Positions 32,227 through 41,379 of a stretch of DNA of 64,000 nt are shown piece after piece. The stretch is taken from positions 30,249 through 94,248 of the forward strand of contig JADILZ010000079.1 in the NCBI GenBank assembly GCA_017695065.1. Direction: 5' to 3'. Below the pieces are notes generated by a model, which saw only the letters and a program-made list of their open reading frames with translations, was not told the origin of the DNA and did no database searches. Origin of the DNA: Candidatus Cryptobacteroides excrementipullorum. Its GTDB lineage: Bacteria > Bacteroidota > Bacteroidia > Bacteroidales > UBA932. Positions within the stretch are counted from its first letter, which is position 1. Every line of letters starts with the position of its first letter. Both the position numbers and the translations under genes were made by a program.

Positions 32227-33741
32227 TCACTTATCCTTTCCTGTAAGGCCAAGTTCTGCGGCCTTTTCCCTCATCAGCCTGTCTGCATCCTCGAACCTGT
32301 TCTGTATCACACCGTCAAGTATGGCGTTCTTTACATATTCCTTGATGATACCGATTTCCCGGCACGGCGGTATTCCGTAAATTTCCATTATGTATTCCCC
32401 TGTGACAGGGTTCTTGAAGTTACGGATTGCATCTTTCGCCTCCACATCTTCGAGTTTCTGCCTGACCATCTCGAAGTTTTTCCTGAGCCTTTCGACCTTC
32501 CTCGGGTTCTTGGAGGTGATGTCGGCGTTGCACAGGAGCATCAGGTCATCTATGTCATTTCCTGCATCGAACAGGAGCCTCCTTACAGCAGAGTCTGTGA
32601 CTTCTTCTGTAACGAGGGCAATTGGGCGCAGGTGCAGTCCTACCAGTTTCTGTACATATTTCATTTTCTCGTTTAGCGGAAGCTTCATCTGCTGGAAGAT
32701 CTTGGGCACCATCCGCGCCCCCACGACTTCATGTCCGTGGAATGTCCATCCTGTCTGGGGAGAATACTTTTTGGTGGCCGGCTTCCCTATATCGTGCAGC
32801 AGGGCTGCCCATCTGAGCCACAGGTATGGCTCAGTGCGCGTAAGCACGGCTTCTTTCCCGTTTTCGAACTCGTAGTTGTGCAGGGACCCTGCCATGATCA
32901 GTTCTGCTTCTGACGCGGAAACGTTGTCCACCACCTCAAGCGTGTGGCTGAAGTTTTCCTTGTGCCCTTTCCCTTCCACGGTCTCCACGCCTTTCAGCCT
33001 GGTGAGCTGCGGAAGTATCAGTTCGAGCAGCCCTGTGTCATCAAGCAGCCTGAAGCCTATGGACGGTTTCTCGCAGAGAAGTATCTTGTTCAGCTCCTCA
33101 GTTATCCTTTCCTTTGAAAGGATGGAGAGCCTTTCCCGGTTCCTTCTTATTGATTCGAGGGATTCAGGTACAATGGTGAAGTCCCTTCCTGATGCTGACA
33201 GCCTGGCCGCAAATCTTATGGCGCGTATCATTCTCAGAGGATCGTCGCTGTACGTGGTGTCAGGGTCGAGCGGTGTGCGTATGATGCCTGATGCGAGGTC
33301 CTTTATCCCTCCGAAGGGGTCCACGAGAGCCCCGAAATCCTCTTTCTGAAGGCTGAATGCCATAGCGTTGATGGTGAAATCCCTCCTTAGCTGGTCGTCT
33401 TCGAGAGTCCCGTCTTCGACTATCGGCTTTCTCGAGTCCCTCCGGTATGATTCTTTCCGTGCTCCTACGAACTCCACTTCTATCCCGTGGTACCTGAGCA
33501 TCGCCGTCCCGAAATTCCTGAATACCGACACTGTGCTCCCCACTGTCTCGCCGACGGCCTGCGCCAGTTCTATCCCGCTGCCTTCCACCACTATGTCGAT
33601 GTCCTTGCTGGGACGTCCGAGGAAACAGTCCCTGACGTAGCCCCCGATCACAAAGGCTCTGACGCCCAGTCTCTCTGCGGTCTGGGATACTATGGTGAAT
33701 ATCTTGTGGCCTAGGAATCCTTCTGTTATGGTTGTACTCAT
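32227..33741 (-). CDS. cca: CCA tRNA nucleotidyltransferase / poly(A) polymerase family with HD domain
   Basis: A 504-aa enzyme that adds or repairs the CCA end of tRNAs. The class II nucleotidyltransferase head has GGYVRDCFLGRPSKDIDIV and RRDFTINAMAFS. An RNA-binding middle region (DDPLRMIRAIRFAARL) follows, then an HD domain (WAALLHDIGKPATKK), suggesting an added phosphohydrolase activity. The start is the ATG at 33741; the two codons upstream begin at TTG. Its tRNAs matter here because the tRNA-Leu in this window lacks an encoded CCA. Confidence 0.93.
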   Translation of the reverse strand: MSTTITEGFLGHKIFTIVSQTAERLGVRAFVIGGYVRDCFLGRPSKDIDIVVEGSGIELAQAVGETVGSTVSVFRNFGTAMLRYHGIEVEFVGARKESYRRDSRKPIVEDGTLEDDQLRRDFTINAMAFSLQKEDFGALVDPFGGIKDLASGIIRTPLDPDTTYSDDPLRMIRAIRFAARLSASGRDFTIVPESLESIRRNRERLSILSKERITEELNKILLCEKPSIGFRLLDDTGLLELILPQLTRLKGVETVEGKGHKENFSHTLEVVDNVSASEAELIMAGSLHNYEFENGKEAVLTRTEPYLWLRWAALLHDIGKPATKKYSPQTGWTFHGHEVVGARMVPKIFQQMKLPLNEKMKYVQKLVGLHLRPIALVTEEVTDSAVRRLLFDAGNDIDDLMLLCNADITSKNPRKVERLRKNFEMVRQKLEDVEAKDAIRNFKNPVTGEYIMEIYGIPPCREIGIIKEYVKNAILDGVIQNRFEDADRLMREKAAELGLTGKDK

Positions 33742-33792
33742 TTGCAATCAGTATATTAAGCTAATAATCAAGGTGTTGGATTTAATGCCCGG

Positions 33793-33808
33793 AATTCGTC
33801 GTACTGTC
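33793..33808 (+). repeat. Dispersed intergenic motif, partial copy 3
   Basis: AATTCGTCG-T-ACTG-T-C matches the core of the dispersed motif with two mismatches in 16. It lies in the 112-nt gap between the shikimate kinase fusion and cca. No promoter could be defined in this gap. Confidence 0.35.
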
Positions 33809-33853
33809 AGTCCAATCCCCGGCCTTCTCTACCGGACATTTCCGTGAGGACGC

Positions 33854-34861
33854 TCAAGGCCGCTTCAGCATCTCCTCATAGGACGGGGCATGCTCCATGG
33901 GGGCGTACCCGGTGGCAGTCTTGCTGAAAATGATTGTCCTGTGTCCGTTGGAGATGACTATATAGGGGACTCCGAGGACCATGTTGTACCTTATGGCCTG
34001 CTCCAGGACTTCCCTGTCCAGCCGGACTTCAGGGCGCTTGCATTCCACCACCGCGAGGGGCGCTGCCGCCCTGTCATATACTATAATGTCCGCCCTGTAC
34101 TGCTTGTTCCCCAGCCTGAATCCTGTCTCGCTCATCATCATGTGCATCGGCACTTTCATATGGTCATGAAGCATACCTATGCACCATTGCCTCACGTTTT
34201 CTTCAGGCGTAAGGGCCACTTCCTTTTTCCTGAGCGGGTCCCATACCGTATCCTGGCCTGCCCGGGCCGGCCGTGCGGCCTCTTCCAGCAATCTCCTTAT
34301 CTCGGCTGCCGTCTCCTCTACTGCCTTCCCGTCGATGGAAACCGTCTTCCACGCAGTGTCCCTGTATGTCCCTGACCTCTGGGCCATGAGGGACTCTATC
34401 CTTTCCCTTAGTGCCGCATTCCCGTCCTGCTGCCGCGGGCTGCCTTCCGTCTTGAGCATAGGCCTGTCAGCATGGTCGTTTTCAAGGTTATGGAGCAGGG
34501 TGTCCGTGGCTGCCTCCAGGTAGATGCACAATGTCCTTGTTTTCACCATGCAGGCACATTCGGGGGTGGTCAGTGTCCCTCCTCCTAAGGAAAGGACAGC
34601 CGTATATTTCCTGTGACCGTCCGCCATGCGGATGTCCGTGCTGTCTGACCCGTACAGGGAAAGGACTTCCTTCAGAGCATCCTTCTCGGCCAGCCTGAAT
34701 CCCTGTTCTCCCTTTTCTGAGAAAATCTCTGGTATGCTCATGCCGGTCTTTTTCTCTATATATGCGTCCAGGTCGATAAAAGAGCAGGAAAGCAGCGCGG
34801 CGAGTTCCCTGCCTACGCTGCTTTTTCCGCATCCCATGAATCCTGTAAGTGAAACTGTCAT
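33854..34861 (-). CDS. aroK: Shikimate kinase fused to an HsdR-N-like PD-(D/E)XK domain
   Basis: A 335-aa two-domain protein in one uninterrupted frame. Residues 1 to about 195 are shikimate kinase, which phosphorylates shikimate in aromatic amino acid synthesis: P-loop GFMGCGKSSVG (7-17), FIDLD, LSLGGGT and the lid arginine in DRPML. Residues about 215-330 match the type I restriction enzyme HsdR N-terminal-like fold: PEENVRQW, YRADIIVYD, then AVVECKRP with E273 and K275, and a VPYIVISNGH strand. In related bacteria the HsdR_N-like protein is usually a separate small gene of unknown role. It lies between parC and cca. The kinase assignment is firm; a nuclease activity of the second domain is not shown. 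Confidence 0.88.
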   Translation of the reverse strand: MTVSLTGFMGCGKSSVGRELAALLSCSFIDLDAYIEKKTGMSIPEIFSEKGEQGFRLAEKDALKEVLSLYGSDSTDIRMADGHRKYTAVLSLGGGTLTTPECACMVKTRTLCIYLEAATDTLLHNLENDHADRPMLKTEGSPRQQDGNAALRERIESLMAQRSGTYRDTAWKTVSIDGKAVEETAAEIRRLLEEAARPARAGQDTVWDPLRKKEVALTPEENVRQWCIGMLHDHMKVPMHMMMSETGFRLGNKQYRADIIVYDRAAAPLAVVECKRPEVRLDREVLEQAIRYNMVLGVPYIVISNGHRTIIFSKTATGYAPMEHAPSYEEMLKRP

Positions 34862-34878
34862 GACATCTGTCTCCTTTT

Positions 34879-37641
34879 TCAGAACAGGCTCAGCTGTTCG
34901 TCTTCCTGGCCTTCTTCGTCAGGGCTATCTCCGCTGTCCATGGAAGGAAGCTTCACTTCTGATTCAGGTATGATGCCTGTTCCGGCGGCAGTCCCTTCAT
35001 CGTCTTCCTGGGACAGGTCCGGCGACACTATTCCTGTACCGGTGTCTTCCATGTCATCTTCAGGCTTGTGCAGAGGCTCTATGAACCGTATGCCTTTTAT
35101 CTCATACTGGCTTGCCTTCTTTCCTTTGGCCTGTATTCCCTTCTTGCCGATGAATTCCTCTGCGTCTATCTTCTCGGCCTCCCTGTATTCATGCTTGCCT
35201 CCGAATGTCACCTCTATCTGCGGATGGCGGTCATCGCTTATCGCAGCAAGATAAGAGCCCTTGTCTTCGGATATGAAAGACTGCAGTGTGTTGTCGCTTA
35301 TGTCGAAGGCAAAACGTTTTATGTAGAAGCATTCCTGCCTGCCGTCATAGTATATGGCGGTATAGGTCTTGCCCTGGTCGAGTTTCTCTACCTTCAGGAG
35401 ATTGTCCTGGTATCTGTTGCTGAGGTCGAAGGATGTGGTGTAGTACGTCCCGTCGTTGAATATGGCGAGAATGTGCTCGCCGGTGTTGAACTGTCCGAGG
35501 TACATGCCCCTGCCGTCTTCATTCAGCCTGTTGATGTCGCCGTCAAACCATATGTCCTTCCCTCCTATGGTCGATATGCCTTTGGATTTCAAGGAAATAC
35601 GCTGTATCGGGTTCTTGGATACAAGATTCCCTCTTGACGCCCGTCCCTTTATAAGCAGCTGTGAGAAGTCGTACTCGAAAGATGATTTCTTCAGTTTCGG
35701 CCTTGGCCTGAGGCTGATCTTCACCGTCTCTGCCTCTCCGTTGCCGTTTGCCGTGAACCAGAGTACGGCAGACCCCGGCGTTCCGGCAGTCAGGTCGTAT
35801 TCCTTGTCTCGCGTGATACTTGTCACTGCGAACCTCTTTGCGTAGGTCACACTGCTTTTGCCGTCCCTGTAGATGGCGTTGTAGATTGTTCTCGAGTCAT
35901 TCCGGTCGAACAGGCCTACATACAGGAGGTCTTTTCCGAAAAAGGCCTTGTCGCTCACCTTCGTTACACTGTACTTGCCGTCCTTGCGGAACACTATGAT
36001 TTCAGAAAGGTCGGAGCAGTCGCATACAAATCCGGCGTTGTCCTCTTTTTTCAGGCTTATGCCCACGAATCCTTCCGCCATGTTGGCATAGAGCTTCGCG
36101 TTGTTGTTCACGACCCTGGTCACTGTAATGGACTCGAAGTTGACGATTTCCGTCAATCTCGGGAACGAGGCACCGTACTTTTTCTTCAGGTTCCTGAAAT
36201 AGGCAATGGTGTATTCGGTCAGATGGGCCAGATGGTTTGACACCTCTTCTATCTCGGCTTCAATCCCTTTCAGTTTCTCGTCCATGGCCTTCGTGTCGAA
36301 TTTGGAGATTTTTCTGACCGGTTTCTCCACCAGCTTGCAGATGTCATCCATCACAATCTCCTTCTTCACGAGATCCTGGTACTTCTTCATTTCGCGGAAT
36401 ACCTCTTCGAGCTGCTCTTCCCAGCTCCTTGAGTCCGCTTCGAGTATCTTGTAAACCCTGTTTTCGAAGAAAATCCTTTCAAGAGACCCGTAGTGCCATT
36501 CGTCCTCCAGCTCGCCAAGCCTGATCTGCAGCTCCCTTCCAAGCAGGTCCCTGGTGTGGAAGGTGTTGTATCTCAGTATTTCGTCCACATTCATGAACTG
36601 CGGCTTGTTTTCCACAATCACGCACGCGTTCGGAGATATGGACACTTCGCAGTCCGTGAAAGCATAGAGAGCGTCTATCGTCTTGTCAGGGGAGACGTCG
36701 TTCGGAAGGTGTATCACCAGGTTGGCCTGCTTGGTTGTCAGGTCATCTATCTTCTTTATCTTTATCTTCCCCTTGTCTTTCGCTTTGAGAATCGAGTCCA
36801 CGACGGTGTGCGTGGTCTTTCCGTAAGGGATTTCGGTTATGGCTATCGTGTTCTTGTCCAGCTTTTCGATTTTCGCCCTGACTTTCACGACACCTCCCCT
36901 CTGTCCCTTGTTGTATTTGGAACAGTCGGCATACCCTCCTGTCGGGAAATCAGGGAAGATCTCGAAGTCCTTCCCCTCGAGGATTGCCACCGAAGCGTCA
37001 AGAAGTTCATTGAAATTGTGTGGGAGTATCTTCGATGCAAGACCCACTGCAATTCCTTCTGTCCCCTGGGCCAGAAGCAGAGGGAACTTGACCGGAAGTT
37101 CGACAGGTTCCTGGTTCCTTCCGTCGTAAGAGGACATCCAGTTGGTGGTCTTGGGGTTGAATACCACTTCCTTTGCAAATCTGGACAAACGTGCCTCGAT
37201 ATAACGTGCAGCCGCATTCGAGTCGCCCGTAATGATGTTGCCCCAGTTTCCCTGGCAGTCTATAAGGAGGTTTTTCTGGCCGAGGACAACCAGGGCCCCG
37301 AGTATGGAGGCATCACCGTGCGGATGAAACTGCATGGCTTCACCCACAAGGTTGGCTACTTTGGTATAGTGTCCGTCGTCTTTCCTGTACATTGCATGCA
37401 GGACTCTCCTCTGGACAGGCTTCAGACCGTCAATTATATGCGGGACAGCTCTCTGGAGTATTACATACGACGAAAAGTCCAGGAACCACTCCTTGAACAT
37501 TCCGGAAAGTTTGTATTTACGGCTGTTCTCATTCAGTAGCTTTTCAAACTTCCCGGATGACTGGGCTCCATCCTCTACCGGTGCGTCGTTGTAATCATCC
37601 CCCTGTCCTTCGCCAGGGAGTCCGATGTCGTCTATCTCCAT
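34879..37641 (-). CDS. parC: Type IIA topoisomerase subunit A (topoisomerase IV ParC-like)
   Basis: A 920-aa cleavage subunit. The breakage-reunion domain has SYVILQRAVPHIIDGLKPVQ, MQFHPHGDASI, and the catalytic Y147 in NAAARYIEARL. A winged-helix/tower and coiled-coil region follows (about 400-480). The C-terminal part has a six-bladed pinwheel-like repeat region and ends in an acidic low-complexity tail (EDDMEDTGTG ... EEGQEDEQLSLF). The Bacteroidota subunit with this short N-terminus and long tail is usually ParC rather than GyrA, but no parE is adjacent here. It starts 24 nt after era. Confidence 0.9.
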   Translation of the reverse strand: MEIDDIGLPGEGQGDDYNDAPVEDGAQSSGKFEKLLNENSRKYKLSGMFKEWFLDFSSYVILQRAVPHIIDGLKPVQRRVLHAMYRKDDGHYTKVANLVGEAMQFHPHGDASILGALVVLGQKNLLIDCQGNWGNIITGDSNAAARYIEARLSRFAKEVVFNPKTTNWMSSYDGRNQEPVELPVKFPLLLAQGTEGIAVGLASKILPHNFNELLDASVAILEGKDFEIFPDFPTGGYADCSKYNKGQRGGVVKVRAKIEKLDKNTIAITEIPYGKTTHTVVDSILKAKDKGKIKIKKIDDLTTKQANLVIHLPNDVSPDKTIDALYAFTDCEVSISPNACVIVENKPQFMNVDEILRYNTFHTRDLLGRELQIRLGELEDEWHYGSLERIFFENRVYKILEADSRSWEEQLEEVFREMKKYQDLVKKEIVMDDICKLVEKPVRKISKFDTKAMDEKLKGIEAEIEEVSNHLAHLTEYTIAYFRNLKKKYGASFPRLTEIVNFESITVTRVVNNNAKLYANMAEGFVGISLKKEDNAGFVCDCSDLSEIIVFRKDGKYSVTKVSDKAFFGKDLLYVGLFDRNDSRTIYNAIYRDGKSSVTYAKRFAVTSITRDKEYDLTAGTPGSAVLWFTANGNGEAETVKISLRPRPKLKKSSFEYDFSQLLIKGRASRGNLVSKNPIQRISLKSKGISTIGGKDIWFDGDINRLNEDGRGMYLGQFNTGEHILAIFNDGTYYTTSFDLSNRYQDNLLKVEKLDQGKTYTAIYYDGRQECFYIKRFAFDISDNTLQSFISEDKGSYLAAISDDRHPQIEVTFGGKHEYREAEKIDAEEFIGKKGIQAKGKKASQYEIKGIRFIEPLHKPEDDMEDTGTGIVSPDLSQEDDEGTAAGTGIIPESEVKLPSMDSGDSPDEEGQEDEQLSLF

Positions 37642-37665
37642 ATATCAGTCTGGTTTTTAGTCCTT

Positions 37666-38556
37666 TCAGTATTCGTATCCGAATCTCCTCAGTTCTTTCC
37701 TGTTCTCTCTCCAGTCAGGGTCTGTCTTTACGAAAAGCCTTAGGAAGACCTTTTTCTGGAAGAAATCCTCCATGTCTATCCTGGCCTGGGTTCCGACCTT
37801 CTTCAGTGCTGAGCCTCCCTTGCCTATTATGATGCCTTTCTGGGACTCCCTTATGACATATATCACTGCACTGATGTCGTATCTTTCAGCGCCTTCCTTG
37901 AATTCCTCCACCGCGACCTCGCAGCTGTAAGGTATCTCCTGGCTGTAGTTGAGCAGGATCTTCTCCCGGATTATCTCGGATGCGAAGAAACGCAGGTTCT
38001 TGTCGGTAAACACGTCCTTGTCATACCATGCGGGAGCGGCAGGCAGGTTGCTTACGATGGCATCGAAGATGTTTTCGAGGTTGAACTTTTCCTGTGCTGA
38101 TGCCGGGTAGATGACAGCCTTCGGCAACTGGACTTGCCACCAGTCCATCAGCTGATGGACCTGTTCCTGTGTGCTGATGTCTATTTTGTTGATAACAAGG
38201 ATGACAGGGCATTCGATATTCCTGAGTTTCTCGATGTATTCAATGTTCTTGTCCCCTTTCTCCACCACATCGGTAACATACAGGATTATGTCTGCGTCCC
38301 CTATGGCTGTGTCCACGAAATTCATCATGTTCTGCTGCAGCCTGTAGTTGGGTTTGAGGATGCCGGGAGTGTCGGAGTAGACTATCTGGTAGTCTTCCCC
38401 GTTCACTATCCCCATTATCCTGTGTCTTGTGGTCTGTGCTTTGGCCGTCACAATGGACAGCTTCTCGCCCACGAGTGCATTCATCAGCGTGGATTTGCCC
38501 ACATTCGGGTTGCCGATGATGTTCACAAATCCGGCACGATGCTTAATTTCGCCCAT
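37666..38556 (-). CDS. era: GTPase Era
   Basis: A 296-aa essential GTPase that assists 30S assembly by binding the 3' end of 16S rRNA. The G motifs are GNPNVGKST (G1), the switch QTTRHR, DTPG (G3) and NKID (G4). The C-terminal KH domain carries GIIIGKGGSALKKVGTQAR. The length is normal. It follows the rluB-like gene by 9 nt. Confidence 0.97.
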   Translation of the reverse strand: MGEIKHRAGFVNIIGNPNVGKSTLMNALVGEKLSIVTAKAQTTRHRIMGIVNGEDYQIVYSDTPGILKPNYRLQQNMMNFVDTAIGDADIILYVTDVVEKGDKNIEYIEKLRNIECPVILVINKIDISTQEQVHQLMDWWQVQLPKAVIYPASAQEKFNLENIFDAIVSNLPAAPAWYDKDVFTDKNLRFFASEIIREKILLNYSQEIPYSCEVAVEEFKEGAERYDISAVIYVIRESQKGIIIGKGGSALKKVGTQARIDMEDFFQKKVFLRLFVKTDPDWRENRKELRRFGYEY

Positions 38557-38565
38557 ATAGTTTCT

Positions 38566-39990
38566 TTAAACGTATGCTCCCATCTTGAGGACATTCACCT
38601 CTCCCTGTGTCAGGAATCTCCACGCCCCTCTCTTAAGTCCTTTTTTTGTAAGGCCGGCAAAATATACCCTGTCGAGGGCCTTCACGCTGTATCCGAGGGA
38701 TTCGAAGATCCTTCTCACTATTCGGTTCTTCCCTGAATGGATCTCGATACCGAGTTTCCTGTGGTCATTGTCGTCTATGTACTCGAGCTCATCTGCGGAG
38801 ATGAGTCCGTCAGAAAGCTCAATCCCGGCAAGTATCCTGTCGTAGTCCTCCTGGCTGAGGTTCTTGTCGAGGCTTACCTGGTATATCTTCTTCTTGTCGT
38901 ATGAAGGGTGCGTGAGCTTCTCTGCGATTTCACCGTCGTTCGTGAACATCAGCACGCCGGTGGTGTTCTTGTCAAGCCGTCCTACAGGGAATACCCTTGC
39001 GGTGCAGCTCTTCATCAGGTCCATCACCGTCTTGTCTGCATGCGGGTCGCTGGCCGTTGTCACGAAGCCTTTCGGCTTGTTCATTACGATATATACTTTT
39101 TCCTCGCCCTTGAGCTTTTCTCCGTTGAATCTGACCTCGTCGGTGTATATGTTGACCTTTGTCCCGAGTTCGGTGACTATCTTGCCGTTCACTGTCACTG
39201 TCCCTGCGAGTATCAGGTTGTCGGCTTCACGGCGTGAGCATACTCCGGAGTTGGCTATGAACTTGTTGAGTCTTACTTCCTCTTTTACCGGTATGTTCAC
39301 CATGTCGTTGTCCGAGTACATGCTGCTGTCCAGCTGAGGCTTCCTGCTGAGCATCCTGTTGATTCCTGCGGCTGCTCCGTCCGGCTGCTTTTTCACCGGA
39401 TTCCTGCCCGGAGCCCCCGGTCTTCTGCCTTTTCCTGCCTGTGCGTTCCTCCTGACACCTGTTCCTGACGGCCTGCGTCCTGCCGGCCTTCCTGCGCCGA
39501 AGCTCCTTCTTTCGTCCCCGTCGCCTGAAAATCTTCTTCCTTCGTTGTCTCCGTACGGTCTGCGTCCCTCGTTCATGCTCTCACCGTAGCCCCTTCTCTG
39601 GACCGGACGTCTGTTACCGTAGCTGTTTCTTTCGGGTCTTTCTCCGAAACTTCTCTCACCGAAGTTCCTCTCACCGGGATTTCTGTCCCCGTAGCTTCTC
39701 TGGTTTTCTCCGTACGGTCTGCTGCCATAGCTTCTCCTTTCCTGATAGCCATAGCCCCTCCTTTCGGATGACCCGTATTGATTCCTGTTTTCCTGGGAGA
39801 ATGAATTTCTCCTGTTTTCCTGATAGCCGGATGCATTTTCCGTTCCGCCTGTGTAATTTTTCCTGTGGCGGAGTTTCCGTCCGGCCTGTGAATAGCCGCT
39901 TGCGTAGCTCTTGTTTGAATAATTGTCACTGCCGTAGTCCCTACGGTCTTCACTGTGGCTTTCAAAGCCGTCGTTCTTGTAATTTTCCAT
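38566..39990 (-). CDS. RluB-like pseudouridine synthase with a long disordered N-terminus
   Basis: A 474-aa protein. From about residue 235 it is a normal RsuA/RluB-type pseudouridine synthase: S4 RNA-binding domain (EVRLNKFIANSGVCSRREAD), then the catalytic Asp340 in VGRLDKNTTGVL and the IHSGKNRIVRRIFE motif. The first 220 residues are low complexity, rich in Arg, Gly, Tyr, Asn and Ser (many RRSYG, GERNFG and RRGYG units), and predicted disordered. Such RGG/Y-rich tails bind RNA and can drive condensates, which is inference. It probably modifies 23S rRNA. Expression is likely linked to era. Confidence 0.9.
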   Translation of the reverse strand: MENYKNDGFESHSEDRRDYGSDNYSNKSYASGYSQAGRKLRHRKNYTGGTENASGYQENRRNSFSQENRNQYGSSERRGYGYQERRSYGSRPYGENQRSYGDRNPGERNFGERSFGERPERNSYGNRRPVQRRGYGESMNEGRRPYGDNEGRRFSGDGDERRSFGAGRPAGRRPSGTGVRRNAQAGKGRRPGAPGRNPVKKQPDGAAAGINRMLSRKPQLDSSMYSDNDMVNIPVKEEVRLNKFIANSGVCSRREADNLILAGTVTVNGKIVTELGTKVNIYTDEVRFNGEKLKGEEKVYIVMNKPKGFVTTASDPHADKTVMDLMKSCTARVFPVGRLDKNTTGVLMFTNDGEIAEKLTHPSYDKKKIYQVSLDKNLSQEDYDRILAGIELSDGLISADELEYIDDNDHRKLGIEIHSGKNRIVRRIFESLGYSVKALDRVYFAGLTKKGLKRGAWRFLTQGEVNVLKMGAYV

Positions 39991-40058
39991 TTTCCTTGTT
40001 TACCCTTCACGGGCGTGTTAAGATTTTTAATATATGTGTATGGCTCACGCCATGTTTT

Positions 40059-40874
40059 TCAGTCTTTGGTCAGGTGGAAGACGTATGTTATGGTCCCTTC
40101 CTGTACTATGGGCGCGTCGCTGCTCATGTTGAACCTGGATTCGAGGGCAGCCTTTTTCGCGGCCTCCCAGATGGTCTTGTCCGTTACGGTCGTCCCCTGG
40201 GCGCCCGGCACAGCTTCAAGTACCTTGCCATACTGGTCCACTTTTATTGTCACTACTACTTTTCCCGCCTGCTGTACCGTGTAGCTCGGCATCGGGAGTG
40301 CCCCGAGCACTTGCCTCCCGGCCAGGTGTGCATTAGGGGTGCCTTCGGTGTTCCCTGTCTTGGTATTCCCCTGGGCATGTCCTGCCTTCAGGGCATCTGA
40401 GACCCTCGCTGCTGTCTGTGCGGCCAGTGTGTCCTTCCGGGTCTTGTTGTCCGCTGCGTGGAAGAGTGCCCGTCTGTCTATCTCTTTCTTTCTCGGCGGC
40501 TGGGGTGTCTCCTCGTCACCGAAGTCGTCGTTTACGGCTTCCGGGGCTTCGTTGGCTTCAGTTCCCTGGTGCTGTGCCTCGGATGCCTGCACGAGCTCTA
40601 TGTCCTTCTTCAGGTCAACTTCTGTGGACCTCGGCTGTGTGCCCTTCATCTCCTGTACAGGGATTTCTGCCCTGTAGTCCGAGAAATCAATCAGCATCCC
40701 CTGTTCTTCAGGCGGCGGATAAAGGTATTTCAGGCCTGATACCGTACCGACGGCGATTATGCAGATATGCACCGCCACCGTAAGTATGATGCCGGCCACG
40801 CTCGACTTCCTTTCCTGTCTTGCACGTTCGTCTTTGTAAGGTTCCGCCATTTCGTCCTTCTGTGTAGGGTGCAT
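40059..40874 (-). CDS. TonB-like energy transducer
   Basis: A 271-aa inner-membrane-anchored protein with one N-terminal membrane helix (about 25-50), a charged Pro/Glu-rich periplasmic spacer (EETPQPPRKKEID) and a TonB C-terminal-like domain (YTVQQAGKVVVTIKVDQYGKV then AAKKAALESRFN). It carries proton-motive force from ExbB/ExbD to outer-membrane transporters. Its start overlaps the ExbD stop (TAATG). Confidence 0.86.
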   Translation of the reverse strand: MHPTQKDEMAEPYKDERARQERKSSVAGIILTVAVHICIIAVGTVSGLKYLYPPPEEQGMLIDFSDYRAEIPVQEMKGTQPRSTEVDLKKDIELVQASEAQHQGTEANEAPEAVNDDFGDEETPQPPRKKEIDRRALFHAADNKTRKDTLAAQTAARVSDALKAGHAQGNTKTGNTEGTPNAHLAGRQVLGALPMPSYTVQQAGKVVVTIKVDQYGKVLEAVPGAQGTTVTDKTIWEAAKKAALESRFNMSSDAPIVQEGTITYVFHLTKD

Positions 40875-41287
40875 TATTCCGGCGATGTCGCCAGGATGAC
40901 TTTATAATGGTTTCTTTTCGCTATGTTCATCACCTGTACCACTTCCTTGATGGGGACGGTTTCGTCCGCGTATATCGAGAAAGTCGGGTCTTCTTCATTC
41001 TGCAGGAGCTCCACCAGCTGGTCTTCAATCTGGTCGAACCTTACAGGATGCGGGTCCCCGTTGATATGGTAGGAGAAGGTGTCCGTGTCCAGGTAATGCT
41101 TGATTGATACGCTCACTGTCGCCTTTGCCGCCACCTGCCCTGTACTTTTAGGAAGCAGGAGCTTGAGCGCGTTCGGGTTCACGAGCGTGGATGTCACCAG
41201 GAAGAATACAAGCAGCAGGAACACGATGTCCGTCATTGATGACATCGAAAATTCGGCTGTTATTTTTGTGTTCCTTTTTATCGCCAT
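40874..41287 (-). CDS. exbD: ExbD/TolR biopolymer transport protein
   Basis: A 137-aa inner-membrane protein with one helix. The proton-carrying Asp is in SSMTDIVFLLLVFFLVTS near residue 20. The periplasmic domain follows (LKLLLPKS, IYADETVPIKEVVQVM). Many Bacteroidota systems have two exbD genes in tandem; only one is seen here, separated from exbB by a 92-nt gap that holds a copy of the dispersed motif. Confidence 0.9.
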   Translation of the reverse strand: MAIKRNTKITAEFSMSSMTDIVFLLLVFFLVTSTLVNPNALKLLLPKSTGQVAAKATVSVSIKHYLDTDTFSYHINGDPHPVRFDQIEDQLVELLQNEEDPTFSIYADETVPIKEVVQVMNIAKRNHYKVILATSPE

Positions 41288-41301
41288 GTCGCTCTATGTT
41301 G

Positions 41302-41325
41302 TTAACGTCGGTACGACGAATTTAT
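41302..41325 (-). repeat. Dispersed 24-bp intergenic motif, copy 4
   Basis: Plus-strand TTAACGTCGGTACGACG and the following seven bases match the 62017-62040 copy at 22 of 24 positions. Read with the genes it ends 14 nt before the exbD start. Its centre CGTCG-GTA-CGACG is a perfect short palindrome, but that symmetry is not kept in other copies. Confidence 0.55.
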
Positions 41326-41379
41326 CATGATACTCCTATTATATATTGTCTCTGACGGCAGGAATCCGTCAAGCTGGCT

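Noticed and set aside
33854..34861. Part of a type I restriction system
   Set aside because: Only the HsdR N-terminal-like fold is present, fused to shikimate kinase. No motor domain, HsdM or HsdS is nearby.
36493..37539. 348-aa ORF opposite parC
   Set aside because: Long antisense shadow; the minus strand encodes a complete, motif-rich topoisomerase subunit.
39573..40010. 145-aa ORF overlapping the RluB-like gene
   Set aside because: Shifted-frame reading of the repetitive N-terminal arm; basic low-complexity product only.
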